This document shows positions 26,600 to 34,038 of a DNA stretch of 64,000 bases, piece by piece (position 1 is the stretch's first letter; every line of letters starts with the position of its first letter). Origin of the DNA: Duganella guangzhouensis (GTDB lineage Bacteria; Pseudomonadota; Gammaproteobacteria; Burkholderiales; Burkholderiaceae_D); contig NZ_WKJK01000002.1 of NCBI RefSeq assembly GCF_009674535.1, forward strand, positions 62,001-126,000, in the 5' to 3' direction. The notes under the pieces are model-generated. The model searched no databases. It saw only the letters and a program-made list of their open reading frames with translations, and was not told the DNA's origin. The position numbers were made by a program, and so were the translations under genes.

Positions 26600-27052
26600 T
26601 CAATATTCAAGTGGCCATTCACAGAGGTCTGCATATTTAAACACCTCATCAACGAAATTGGCTCTAACAAACTGGAATGGCGGAACTGTCTGCAGCCAAT
26701 TGACGTCATTCAACTCCCTGTCAAGGGCGTATCCGAACCGAGTCCAAACAAACGCGCCTTCGACACAGTGCTGTTCAGCCAGCAAAACTGTACAGTTAAG
26801 GTCCATATCGTCGGGACATATCAGGAGCGGGACAGTGACAAGTTGTTCAATATTAAAGGATAAGAGACGCTCCCATGCAAGGGAAAGTTCTGCTTTGTTA
26901 TGAAGCCATGAGTGTGCCGGTGCTAGCCCCGCAATATCCGGATCATTCGCGAATTCTGAAATTACAATTTCAAGCGACCGCCCACCAATCCTTAATTCTG
27001 GATGCTCCGCCAACGCATATTTGCACTTTCCCATCTCAGCCGAAATTATCAT
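26600..27052 (-). CDS. Cassette gene, unknown soluble protein
   Basis: 150 residues, acidic, no signal peptide or membrane segment. It contains WLHNKAELSLAWERLLSFN and ends FVDEVFKYADLCEWPLEY. The composition resembles small immunity-type proteins, but no family is assigned. It starts about 11 nt after the degenerate attC core at 27064. Confidence 0.6.
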   Translation of the reverse strand: MIISAEMGKCKYALAEHPELRIGGRSLEIVISEFANDPDIAGLAPAHSWLHNKAELSLAWERLLSFNIEQLVTVPLLICPDDMDLNCTVLLAEQHCVEGAFVWTRFGYALDRELNDVNWLQTVPPFQFVRANFVDEVFKYADLCEWPLEY

Positions 27053-27063
27053 GAACTCAGCCC

Positions 27064-27121
27064 CCCCAATGTGAATGCGCAGCGGCAGCCAAAGGCTGTC
27101 CGCTGGAGCTGTAAGTTCGCA
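27064..27121 (-). repeat. Degenerate attC-like site
   Basis: The hairpin CAGCGG-CAGCC, AAA loop, GGCTG-T-CCGCTG has one unpaired base. It is flanked at the usual 9-nt distance on each side by degenerate cores CCCCAAT (27064) and GTTCGCA (27115). Geometry matches the better sites although the core bases have drifted. Confidence 0.5.
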
Positions 27122-27144
27122 AATATAACGAGTTCAAGATCACT

Positions 27145-27564
27145 TTAGTCCGTATGCACATCGAGACGTTCAATTTCGAAATCCACCACTTCACAGTAGA
27201 GCATGTCGTTGAAATTGATTATGAAACCGCATGCTTGAACTAATCCTTCTTCGGAATCAATTACGCGGCCTCGGCCACGATAGGCATAGGGACCAGTCCG
27301 TTCGATGCTTTCGACAGACAGCTCTTCCTTCAATTCTTCCGGCCAATCCGACAAGAAAGCAGCGCGAACATTTCCATTTAAAATCGACAACCGATTGGAA
27401 ATACGGTCACCTTCCTTTGCATTGAACATGTGCCCGAACACGATAATCTCACCGAGCGAGCTACGCAGAGTGACCTCGGCTGACTCGTCGCCATACCAAT
27501 GTACTTTTGCAACCAATATCGTATTAGTCCAGTTGACAGCAGTGTTAGGAAAAATTGTATTCAT
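27145..27564 (-). CDS. Cassette gene, unknown soluble protein
   Basis: 139 residues from ATG at 27564 (MNTIFPNTAVNWTNTILVA). The protein is beta-rich, with AEVTLRSSLGEIIVFGHMF and CGFIINFNDMLYCEVVDFEIERL, and no export signal. An upstream start is possible but would run through sequence that looks like the end of another gene. No ribosome-binding site is clear. No family recognised. Confidence 0.55.
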   Translation of the reverse strand: MNTIFPNTAVNWTNTILVAKVHWYGDESAEVTLRSSLGEIIVFGHMFNAKEGDRISNRLSILNGNVRAAFLSDWPEELKEELSVESIERTGPYAYRGRGRVIDSEEGLVQACGFIINFNDMLYCEVVDFEIERLDVHTD

Positions 27565-27575
27565 ACGCTTTTGAT

Positions 27576-27720
27576 TCAAGCCGCGCAGTTCTTTGTACTT
27601 TCGATTACTACTGCCGATGATATCGAACGATCTTCGGCAATCTCGTGCACAAAAGGAAGAAGCCATTCGCCGCCGGCGTTCGAGAAAGCGCCGTAATCTG
27701 CACTACCAATGTGTCTTGAA
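27576..27720 (-). pseudogene. 3' remnant of an unidentified gene
   Basis: An open frame without a start reads HIGSADYGAFSNAGGEWLLP..., then VHEIAEDRS..., and stops with TGA at 27576-27578. Its protein-like composition and its overlap with the 3' end of the membrane protein gene at 27703 suggest the tail of a gene whose 5' part was lost at a cassette junction. No attC is visible between 27565 and 27702. Confidence 0.4.
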
Positions 27721-28242
27721 ATTGTCAGTCAAAGCGTTTAGTCGGAGCCAAGCCAAGACCCCAATTGAAAACATTGCAATCAAAAGCAGTGGTGGAACAT
27801 AGTATTTGCTTGTTGGCAGCAGAAAATTGACAGCAGCAGCGATAAGGAAGTTTAGATAAACGCCTCGAGCAATTTTCTCCCTGCTGGAAAGTTGTAGCAA
27901 GTAACGGGCAGCCTCGTCTGGTGATTGTTTTAGGATTTTTGCCGTGCGCTCATAAGACTTACCATTTTTACTAGATAAATGTGCTCCAAATATTTTGGAT
28001 CGCCAAGTCGAACCATAAGCATCAAGAGCCCGTTTAATAAACGAGGAAAGCAATGATGCAAAAACATCAACATACATGCCGACAACGTAAGCCACCGGCA
28101 AACCAATAGCGATAAGAACCTCTTTATGATCTGCTATCTTGACGTCTGGGATGAGCGTAAGTTGATTGGCAATGGGAAGAAGCCATAAGAGGGCCACCAA
28201 GCCAACGACAAGGTGTTCAATAAGAGCGGCGATGAATTGCAT
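27703..28242 (-). CDS. Cassette gene, membrane protein of unknown function
   Basis: 179 residues with hydrophobic segments at about 6-28, 44-64, 127-145 and 147-165. The soluble middle contains KILKQSPDEAARYLLQLSSREKI-type helical sequence. This resembles a two-hairpin inner-membrane protein; no family recognised. ATG at 28242 lies 16 nt after the attC core at 28259. The reading frame ends NFKTHW. Confidence 0.65.
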   Translation of the reverse strand: MQFIAALIEHLVVGLVALLWLLPIANQLTLIPDVKIADHKEVLIAIGLPVAYVVGMYVDVFASLLSSFIKRALDAYGSTWRSKIFGAHLSSKNGKSYERTAKILKQSPDEAARYLLQLSSREKIARGVYLNFLIAAAVNFLLPTSKYYVPPLLLIAMFSIGVLAWLRLNALTDNFKTHW

Positions 28243-28258
28243 AGGTTTCCTGTGAAAG

Positions 28259-28318
28259 GCCTAATGTAATGATTAACCGGCGCGCGTCAGCGCGTCCGGG
28301 CTGAATGCTTGGTTGGGC
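28259..28318 (-). repeat. attC recombination site
   Basis: GTTGGGC at 28312-28318 and slightly degenerate GCCTAAT at 28259-28265. The inner arm AAC-CGG-CGCGC pairs with an arm containing two extra bases. Length 60 nt and internal sequence (AACCGGCGCGC) closely match the neighbouring sites at 28641 and 29064, forming one repeat family. Confidence 0.85.
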
Positions 28319-28334
28319 TCAATACGGCCCTTGC

Positions 28335-28637
28335 TCAAACAACGTCTTGCCACTTATCTTCCTCAATTTCCCAATAATTACATGCCATGCGCTTAGCTTG
28401 GGACAGCGTTTCATGCCATGAGTCTTGACTCAGAGTTCGGTCACCGACTTTGCTACACAAGCAGTATCGAGATCCGTCAAATTTTACGCAAAGTTCGATG
28501 TAGAAGTAATGCTGCTTCTCTTCGAAGGGGTGTGGTCGTATGCCAAAAACGGACAGCCAATTGTTCCGATAAGTGCGCGTCACCTTTTCAAGGGCTGTGA
28601 TTTCAGCACGGGAAACCGTTACGAGATTGTCATTCAT
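28335..28637 (-). CDS. Cassette gene, unknown soluble protein
   Basis: 100 residues (MNDNLVTVSRAEITALEKV), with a YFYIELCVKFDGSRYCLCSK strand-rich core and an acidic C-terminal helix. The ATG at 28637 is 3 nt after the attC core at 28641; an alternative TTG inside the core is unlikely. No family recognised. Confidence 0.63.
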   Translation of the reverse strand: MNDNLVTVSRAEITALEKVTRTYRNNWLSVFGIRPHPFEEKQHYFYIELCVKFDGSRYCLCSKVGDRTLSQDSWHETLSQAKRMACNYWEIEEDKWQDVV

Positions 28638-28640
28638 ACC

Positions 28641-28701
28641 GCCCAACGTTTAAAAATAACCGGTGTGCTTTAGCGCGTCCGGGTTGATTGCGATGTTAGC
28701 C
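28641..28701 (-). repeat. attC recombination site
   Basis: Perfect GCCCAAC at 28641-28647 and near-core GTTAGCC at 28695-28701. The inner arm AAC-CGG-TGTGC pairs imperfectly with GCGCG-T-CCGGGTT. 61 nt, same repeat family as 28259 and 29064. It lies between the genes at 28335 and 28696. Confidence 0.82.
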
Positions 28702-29058
28702 CAATAGACCACCGGCAAATGAAGCGAGAACGCCGACAATAAGAATCAAGACCAAATAGCCGAACAAAGAGGCTGTGACCCTAATGCGGGTGCCCGAAGG
28801 GCTCCTACGCAAGACATAAATCGAAATGGCCACGGGCGCCAGCGCGACTACTCCGATATTTAGCCACTTGCTTCTAACAAAAGATCGATCAGATGAGTCG
28901 CGGTAATACCACATAAAAATGGTGACATTGAGGAGTATCGTCGATGTCCAAAACCACCAGGCAGGCTCGACAACGTCGCGAGCTTCAAAGTAGCCGCTGA
29001 CGCCACTTATCAAGATGAGCATTAAAAAGAACACATATTTAAGAAAATTTGCTGACAT
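28696..29058 (-). CDS. Cassette gene, membrane protein
   Basis: 120 residues with four hydrophobic segments (about 6-23, 32-50, 68-85, 97-118). No family recognised. ATG at 29058 lies 5 nt after the attC core at 29064, and the stop (TAG at 28696) overlaps the attC at 28641-28701. It is one of at least five membrane proteins in this array. Confidence 0.65.
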   Translation of the reverse strand: MSANFLKYVFFLMLILISGVSGYFEARDVVEPAWWFWTSTILLNVTIFMWYYRDSSDRSFVRSKWLNIGVVALAPVAISIYVLRRSPSGTRIRVTASLFGYLVLILIVGVLASFAGGLLG

Positions 29059-29063
29059 AGATG

Positions 29064-29123
29064 GCTAAAGTTTCAAAATAACCGGTGCGCTTTAGCGCAT
29101 CCGAGTTGATTGCATGGTTGGGC
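29064..29123 (-). repeat. attC recombination site with two extrahelical bases
   Basis: GTTGGGC at 29117-29123; the opposite core is degenerate (GCTAAAG at 29064). AAC-CGG-TGCGC, loop TTTA, GCGCA-T-CCG-A-GTT gives a hairpin with two unpaired bases. 60 nt, same family as the sites at 28259 and 28641. Confidence 0.83.
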
Positions 29124-29194
29124 CAGAAAAGCGCCCTGACCAAAGTTCTTCTCATCGTCTTCCTGGTCATTTTCGATGAATTGACGCGTGATAT

Positions 29195-29404
29195 TCAGCT
29201 CGAAAAATTTCCCAGCTCCTCAATCGTACGCCCCCATTGAAACAGAAGCTTGTCGCTTTCGGAATCGCCACAGCCCTCCGCTTTAACTCGATCGTAGAAG
29301 GCAAAGAACAGTTCGAATCCTTCGCGGGGAGTGCACTGTTTGATCGAAACGCCAAATAAAACAGCGAACGCGGCAAGGCCTTCAACAGAGTCAGCAGGTT
29401 TCAT
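29195..29404 (-). CDS. Cassette gene, unknown small protein
   Basis: 69 residues (MKPADSVEGLAAFAVLFGVS), helical, no export signal, no family recognised. ATG at 29404 is 5 nt after the attC core at 29410. A second overlapping - strand frame of similar length exists but lacks the cassette-type start position. The 71 nt between its stop and the next attC hold nothing recognisable. Confidence 0.55.
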   Translation of the reverse strand: MKPADSVEGLAAFAVLFGVSIKQCTPREGFELFFAFYDRVKAEGCGDSESDKLLFQWGRTIEELGNFSS

Positions 29405-29409
29405 GATTA

Positions 29410-29455
29410 GTCTAACGCCGTTGAATTAACCGGCGCGCTGAATGAATGGTTGGGC
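29410..29455 (-). repeat. Shortened attC site of the first cassette
   Basis: Good cores GTCTAAC (29410-29416) and GTTGGGC (29449-29455), but only 46 nt. One inner arm (AACCGGCGCGC) is present and its pairing partner is missing, so the hairpin apex has been deleted. The site should fold poorly and may be inactive. Confidence 0.7.
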
Positions 29456-29490
29456 AAAAGAGATTGTTCGGGTAACTGACAGGATTTACC

Positions 29491-29715
29491 TCAGGGCTGC
29501 TTCGGTGGGAGTGACCTCCCCATGACAAATGCCAGCAGCACAATTGGAGCTAGTATGGGAAGGAGATGAAACACAATAGGCACTCTTCCTAGAATGGAGA
29601 GAATCACAGGCCTAAGCATGATGATGTAAGTAGAACACCAGATCAGAAACACCACAAACAGGACAGCGGCCATTTTTCCTTCAGCCTTCCGATATGCCTC
29701 GGACTTTTGTTCCAT
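29491..29715 (-). CDS. First cassette gene, two-helix membrane protein
   Basis: 74 residues with two hydrophobic segments (about 15-37 and 46-66) and a basic/acidic N terminus. The start has the strong ribosome-binding site AAGGAGG 5 nt upstream. It is the cassette nearest to the integrase remnant, directly after the presumed attI. Function unknown. Confidence 0.65.
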   Translation of the reverse strand: MEQKSEAYRKAEGKMAAVLFVVFLIWCSTYIIMLRPVILSILGRVPIVFHLLPILAPIVLLAFVMGRSLPPKQP

Positions 29716-29753
29716 TCTTCCTCCTTAATAAATTTGCGACGCGTGGACGTCGG

Positions 29754-29830
29754 AACCAACAAAAATTAGGTACCCGATCTGTCGCAATCTCTCACACCAA
29801 AAGCTTGACGTTTCGCAGAGAGGAAGAACG
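29754..29830 (-). other. Probable integron attI site
   Basis: Located where attI must lie, between the 5' end of the intI remnant and the first cassette. A core-like GTTGGTT (complement of AACCAAC, 29754-29760) occurs 38 nt upstream of the first cassette gene. attI sites are poorly conserved, so the outer limit is arbitrary and the call rests mainly on position. Confidence 0.45.
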
Positions 29831-29852
29831 CGAGCGCCAATATTGTCAATAC

Positions 29853-29878
29853 ATTATGGCAATTTAGCACACCATAAT
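29853..29878. promoter_or_regulatory. Inverted repeat in the intI/attI regulatory region
   Basis: A perfect 7-bp inverted repeat ATTATGG/CCATAAT with a 12-nt spacer lies 32 nt upstream of the intI start. It could be an operator for intI or for the divergent cassette promoter. It does not match the LexA box (CTGT-N8-ACAG). TTGTCA (29843) and TTGACA on the opposite strand nearby are candidate -35 elements without good -10 partners. Confidence 0.35.
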
Positions 29879-29909
29879 GATTCATGGCAACCCCACCGCC
29901 GGGGTAAGC

Positions 29910-30456
29910 ATGAGCAGACTGAAACCAAAGTTACTTGACGACCTACGCAACCGCATTCGACTCAAGCACTACAGCATACGTCCTAAACAGAGTTAAATCG
30001 GCTGAGTCCGCCGCTTTATCATCTTCCATGGGCGCCACTGAAGTAACGCAGTTTCTGACCCATCTGGCAGTGGCGGCAGGCGTGGCACCATCACCCCAGA
30101 ACCAGGCGAAAGCCACCCTGCTTTTTCTCTACAAGGAAGTGCTGGATACCGAGCTGCCTAGGCTGGATGAGATCACAACCGCGAAGTCGTCACAACGCTT
30201 GGCCTGCCGTGCTGAACAAAGATGAGGTACAGCGTCTACTGGACACTACAAGCGGCACCAATGGCCTTTGCAGCTCCTTCCCTAGGGGACAGGGATGCGC
30301 ATCATGGAGTGCCTGCGTTTGCGCGTGAAGGACCTGGAATTCTCACGCAACAAGATCATCATCCGGGAAGGGAAAGACACCAAGGACAGCAGCGCAGACA
30401 CAACGCACGATGATGTCAGCCTGACCTACGTCAAATCGCTCCCCAGCCTCGCTTGA
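29910..30456 (+). pseudogene. intI: Integron integrase, degraded
   Basis: Pieces of an IntI tyrosine recombinase appear in order but in different frames. They are LLDDLRNRIRLKHYSIRPKQS then a stop at 29994; RFIIFHG in another frame; GATEVTQFLTHLAV...NQAKATLLFLYKEVLDTELP; LNKDEVQRLLDT; then [18 protein letters not shown] and [11 protein letters not shown]. Between the last two blocks the first catalytic region (LLYGTG) is deleted. The C-terminal half with the His-x-x-Arg box and the catalytic Tyr is gone. The gene is divergent from the cassettes, as in functional integrons. It cannot encode an active recombinase. Confidence 0.9.
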
Positions 30457-30530
30457 TGTAAGCGGTGTGACTGAATTATGCGCTTGATGTGCGTGATAGG
30501 ATATCCACAAACATCGGCGAGGTACAAAAC

Positions 30531-30722
30531 ATGAGCACGAACATTCGAGTGGACGACAAGCTGATGCAGGATGCCTTGAGGGCTACCGGCGTTAAAACCA
30601 AGCGTGAAGCGGTTGAGCTCGGCTTGAGGACGTTGATTCAACTTCATGCCCAAGAGGAAGCCAGAAAACTCAAGGGAGCAATCAACTGGGATGGCGACCT
30701 TGATAGCATGAGGAGTGACTGA
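30531..30722 (+). CDS. vapB: VapB-type antitoxin
   Basis: 63 residues. The ribbon-helix-helix-like start MSTNIRVDDKLMQDAL and RATGVKTKREAVELGL match the VapB family (DUF2191 type), and the C-terminal GAINWDGDLDSMRSD is the toxin-binding tail. I chose the ATG at 30531 to begin at the conserved motif; an in-frame ATG upstream adds 14 residues without similarity. Stop overlaps the vapC ATG by 1 nt. It normally represses its own operon. Confidence 0.9.
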   Translation: MSTNIRVDDKLMQDALRATGVKTKREAVELGLRTLIQLHAQEEARKLKGAINWDGDLDSMRSD

Positions 30723-31123
30723 TGATACTGGTCGACTCCAGCGTCTGGATTGACTACTTCCGTTCCGCAGAAACACCACAGGTCGCCCTTCTCGATTCTT
30801 TGTTTGGGTGCGTCCCATTGGTGGTCGGTGATCTGATTGCTGTCGAGGTGTTACAGGGCATTCGGAGCGAACGAGAATTCCGCCACGTGACAAGAATCTT
30901 CGCGTCTTTTCGTCACATTGACATTGTCGACTATGAATTGGCGGTCAAGGCAGCACAACACTATCGAGTCTTGCGAACGATCGGAATCACTGTTCGCAAG
31001 ACAATCGATGTTCTCATCGCTGCACGTTGTATTGAAGATGGGCTGACACTGCTGCATGCTGATCGAGACTTTCTGCCTTTTACGAAGCATTTCGGTTTGC
31101 AGGTGGCGTACTCAGAGCCCTGA
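30722..31123 (+). CDS. vapC: VapC toxin, PIN-domain ribonuclease
   Basis: 133 residues with the PIN acidic triad and surroundings: D5 (MILVDSSVWIDYF), E42 (IAVEVLQGIR), D96 (TIDVLIAARC) and D114 or D116 (HADRDF). These coordinate Mg2+/Mn2+ for RNA cleavage. It is full length and intact, coupled to vapB. It sits between the dead integrase and the pnp terminator, where it could stabilise the flanking region. Confidence 0.93.
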   Translation: MILVDSSVWIDYFRSAETPQVALLDSLFGCVPLVVGDLIAVEVLQGIRSEREFRHVTRIFASFRHIDIVDYELAVKAAQHYRVLRTIGITVRKTIDVLIAARCIEDGLTLLHADRDFLPFTKHFGLQVAYSEP

Positions 31124-31134
31124 TACATAAAAAA

Positions 31135-31163
31135 AGCCGCCGGGGCTTACGCGCCCGGCGGCT
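31135..31163 (-). terminator. Rho-independent terminator of pnp
   Basis: On the - strand a perfect 10-bp GC-rich stem (AGCCGCCGGG with CCCGGCGGCT) and a 9-nt loop are followed by seven T. It lies 21 nt after the pnp stop and also borders vapC, converging from the other side. Confidence 0.92.
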
Positions 31164-31184
31164 CTTGACTGAGGCTAGCTCAGA

Positions 31185-33314
31185 TTACTGCGCGTTGGCA
31201 GCAGCGGCAGCGGCTTCTTCAGCAGCGGCTTTCATCGACAGCTTCAGACGGCCGCGGTCGTCGGTTTCCAGAACCTTGACGCGCACTTGCTGGCCTTCTT
31301 TCAGGTAGTCGGCCACGGCGTTCACGCGCTCGTTGGCGATCTGCGAGATGTGCAGCAGGCCATCTTTACCTGGCATCACTTGCACGATGGCGCCGAAGTC
31401 CAGCAGCTTCAGCACGGTGCCGTCGTAGGTTTTGCCCACTTCGACCGATGCGGTCAGCTCTTCGATGCGACGTTTGGCTTCCTGGCCGGCGGCAGCGTCC
31501 ACGGAGGCGATGGTGACCACGCCTTCGTCGCTGATGTCGATCTGGGTGCCGGTCTCTTCGGTCAGGGCGCGGATCACGGCGCCGCCTTTACCGATCACGT
31601 CACGGATTTTCTCCGGATTGATCTTGATGGTGATCAGGCGTGGTGCGAAGTCCGACAGTTCGGTCTTCACGCTCGGCACGGCTTTTTGCATTTCGCCCAG
31701 GATGTGCTCGCGGCCTTCTTTGGCTTGCGCCAGTGCCACTTGCATGATTTCCTTGGTGATGCCCTGGATCTTGATGTCCATCTGCAGCGCGGTGATACCG
31801 TTGCGGGTACCGGCTACTTTGAAGTCCATGTCGCCCAGGTGATCTTCGTCACCCAGAATGTCGGACAGCACGGCGAACTTGCCGCCTTCTTTGATCAGGC
31901 CCATGGCGATACCGGCCACGTGCTCTTTCATCGGTACGCCGGCATCCATCAGCGCCAGGCAGCCGCCGCAGACCGAAGCCATCGACGACGAACCGTTCGA
32001 TTCGGTGATTTCCGAGACCAGACGCACCGAGTAGCTGAACTCTTCCGGCGATGGCAGCGCGGCGATCAGCGCGCGCTTGGCCAGACGGCCGTGGCCGATT
32101 TCGCGACGCTTCGGCGTGCCAACACGGCCGGTTTCGCCGGTGGCAAATGGTGGCATGTTGTAGTGCAGCATGAAGTCATCGGTGTACTCGCCCATCAGCG
32201 CGTCGATCTTCTGCGAATCACGGGCGGTGCCCAGGGTCGCGACGACCAGTGCCTGGGTTTCGCCACGGGTGAACAGGGCCGAACCGTGGGTACGTGGCAG
32301 CACCGAGGTGCGGATCGAAATTGGACGCACGGTGCGGGTGTCGCGGCCGTCGATACGTGGCTCGCCGTCCAGAATCTGCGAACGGACGATTTTCGATTCC
32401 ATCTCGAACAGGATGTTACCAACTTCAACGCCGTCCGGAGCAGCGGCGCCGGCGGCGGCAGCTTCCGCACCCAGCTCAGCTACGATCTCCGCCGAGGCGG
32501 CGCGCAGTTTGTCGGTACGGGCTTGTTTGTCGCGGGTCTGGTAAGCGTCGCGCAGTTTGGCTTCGCCGAAGTGGGCCACGCGGCCGATCAGCGCTTCGTT
32601 CTTGGCAGGAGCGGTCCAGACTTGCTCTGGCTTGCCGCCGTCGCGCACCAGGTCGTGGATGGCGTCGATGACTGCTTTCATCTCGGTGTGGCCGAACACT
32701 ACTGCGCCCAGCATGATTTCTTCCGACAGCTGTTGGGCTTCCGATTCCACCATCAGCACGGCGCTTTCGGTACCGGCCACCACCAGATCCATCTGCGAGG
32801 TTTTCAGTTGTTCAACGGTAGGATTCAGGATGTACTGGCCGTTGGCGTAACCCACGCGGGCGGCGCCGATCGGACCATTGAACGGCACGCCCGACACGCA
32901 CAGCGCGGCCGAAGCACCGATCATCGACGCGATGTCTGGATCGATTTCTGGATTGACCGACAGCACGTGGATGACCACTTGCACTTCGTTCAGGTAGCCC
33001 TCTGGGAACAGTGGACGGATCGGACGGTCGATCAGACGGGAGGTCAGGGTTTCTTTTTCCGAAGGACGGCCTTCGCGTTTGAAGAAACCGCCAGGGATTT
33101 TACCCGCAGCATAGGTTTTTTCCAGGTAGTCAACGGTCAGTGGGAAGAAGTCCTGGCCAGGTTTCGCGTCTTTGCGCGCCACCACGGTAGCCAGCACCAC
33201 GGTGTCTTCAATCGACACCAGCACTGCGCCGGATGCCTGACGAGCGATCTCGCCAGTTTCCAGCGTGACGGTGTGTTGACCGTACTGGAAGGTTTTCGTA
33301 ACTTTATTAAACAT
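31185..33314 (-). CDS. pnp: Polyribonucleotide nucleotidyltransferase (PNPase)
   Basis: 3'-5' phosphorolytic exoribonuclease of 709 residues, a degradosome component that makes nucleoside diphosphates from RNA. Two RNase PH domains (first about 1-140; second about 300-540 with [16 protein letters not shown] and [14 protein letters not shown]), a KH domain (about 555-615, [16 protein letters not shown]) and an S1 domain (about 622-690, [19 protein letters not shown]) are in the usual order. It follows rpsO, the conserved rpsO-pnp arrangement. Confidence 0.98.
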   Translation of the reverse strand: MFNKVTKTFQYGQHTVTLETGEIARQASGAVLVSIEDTVVLATVVARKDAKPGQDFFPLTVDYLEKTYAAGKIPGGFFKREGRPSEKETLTSRLIDRPIRPLFPEGYLNEVQVVIHVLSVNPEIDPDIASMIGASAALCVSGVPFNGPIGAARVGYANGQYILNPTVEQLKTSQMDLVVAGTESAVLMVESEAQQLSEEIMLGAVVFGHTEMKAVIDAIHDLVRDGGKPEQVWTAPAKNEALIGRVAHFGEAKLRDAYQTRDKQARTDKLRAASAEIVAELGAEAAAAGAAAPDGVEVGNILFEMESKIVRSQILDGEPRIDGRDTRTVRPISIRTSVLPRTHGSALFTRGETQALVVATLGTARDSQKIDALMGEYTDDFMLHYNMPPFATGETGRVGTPKRREIGHGRLAKRALIAALPSPEEFSYSVRLVSEITESNGSSSMASVCGGCLALMDAGVPMKEHVAGIAMGLIKEGGKFAVLSDILGDEDHLGDMDFKVAGTRNGITALQMDIKIQGITKEIMQVALAQAKEGREHILGEMQKAVPSVKTELSDFAPRLITIKINPEKIRDVIGKGGAVIRALTEETGTQIDISDEGVVTIASVDAAAGQEAKRRIEELTASVEVGKTYDGTVLKLLDFGAIVQVMPGKDGLLHISQIANERVNAVADYLKEGQQVRVKVLETDDRGRLKLSMKAAAEEAAAAAANAQ

Positions 33315-33372
33315 GGGTACTCCCTTTGTATTTGCCGACAGATTTTCAGGAGCTGTCGTTCACCTCACCACA

Positions 33373-33390
33373 GGCAGCCTTGCGGCTACC
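33373..33390 (-). promoter_or_regulatory. Leader hairpin upstream of pnp
   Basis: The - strand sequence GGTAGCC-GCAA-GGCTGCC folds into a 7-bp hairpin (one G-U) with a GNRA tetraloop, 59 nt upstream of the pnp start. In enteric bacteria pnp is autoregulated through an RNase III-cleaved leader stem; this hairpin is in the right place but shorter. Functional link is inference. Confidence 0.4.
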
Positions 33391-33432
33391 TTTACAGCAT
33401 ACTGCTTAGCATTTTTTTAACGCATTAAAAGA

Positions 33433-33470
33433 CAAAATGCCCGCGACAGTAATCTGGCGCAGGCATTTTG
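33433..33470 (-). terminator. Terminator after rpsO
   Basis: CAAAATGCC pairs with GGCATTTTG (9 bp), with an inner GCG/CGC extension, and on the - strand is followed by a T-rich run (TTTTGTCTTTT). It lies 24 nt after the rpsO stop and separates rpsO from pnp, probably allowing partial readthrough. Confidence 0.8.
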
Positions 33471-33493
33471 ACTTAGGCTGGACGACGCAAGAA

Positions 33494-33763
33494 TTACTTA
33501 CGCAGACCCAGTTTAGCGATCAGGTCGCGGTAACGGGTGGCATCGGTGTCCTTCAGGTAGGACAGCAGGCTCTTACGACGGTTCACCATCTTGATCAGGC
33601 CACGGCGGGAGTGATGGTCCTTGGTGTGCTCTTTGAAGTGGGTGTTCAGTTCGTTGATACGGGCGGTCAGCAGTGCAACTTGCACTTCTGGCGAACCGGT
33701 ATCTTTTTGGCCACGGGCGTTATCAGCGATGATCGCTGCTTTGTTGATGTTTTCTACGGTCAT
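33494..33763 (-). CDS. rpsO: 30S ribosomal protein S15
   Basis: 89 residues, the standard S15 length. The start [18 protein letters not shown] is chosen over an ATG six codons upstream because it gives the conserved N terminus. [22 protein letters not shown] and [16 protein letters not shown] are diagnostic. S15 binds 16S rRNA and nucleates the platform of the small subunit. It is upstream of pnp as in most proteobacteria. Confidence 0.97.
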   Translation of the reverse strand: MTVENINKAAIIADNARGQKDTGSPEVQVALLTARINELNTHFKEHTKDHHSRRGLIKMVNRRKSLLSYLKDTDATRYRDLIAKLGLRK

Positions 33764-34038
33764 GATATTTACCTTTAACATGCGGTGCGCGGAGTCGTAA
33801 CCCTGCCCACCGTGATTTACAATAAAACCTGGCCAGAAAGCCAGACCCGCAAGTATAACGGAAAACCCGCCGCGTGTATGGTTTTTTCATGCGTGAAAGC
33901 AGGGAAAGCCTGTTCATTTAGGCAATATTGACGCAGGGTAGGAACAGTCCCACGGCCACACCCGCCGTGCGCCGACGTGAATGGCAGGCCTCGGTTGCTA
34001 TGATTTTCTCATCATCACTGCAACCTGGAGGAGTTCTC

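Noticed and set aside
21000..31000. CRISPR array, because of the spaced repeats
   Set aside because: The repeats are imperfect, about 60 bp with inner symmetry, and the intervening DNA is full genes of varied length; this is attC rather than CRISPR. No cas genes are seen.
21000..31200. Insertion sequence or prophage as source of the accessory region
   Set aside because: No transposase, terminal inverted repeats or phage structural genes are visible; cassette architecture explains the region better.
31287..33428. A 713-codon open frame on the + strand opposite pnp
   Set aside because: Antisense shadow of pnp; no ribosome-binding site or domain.
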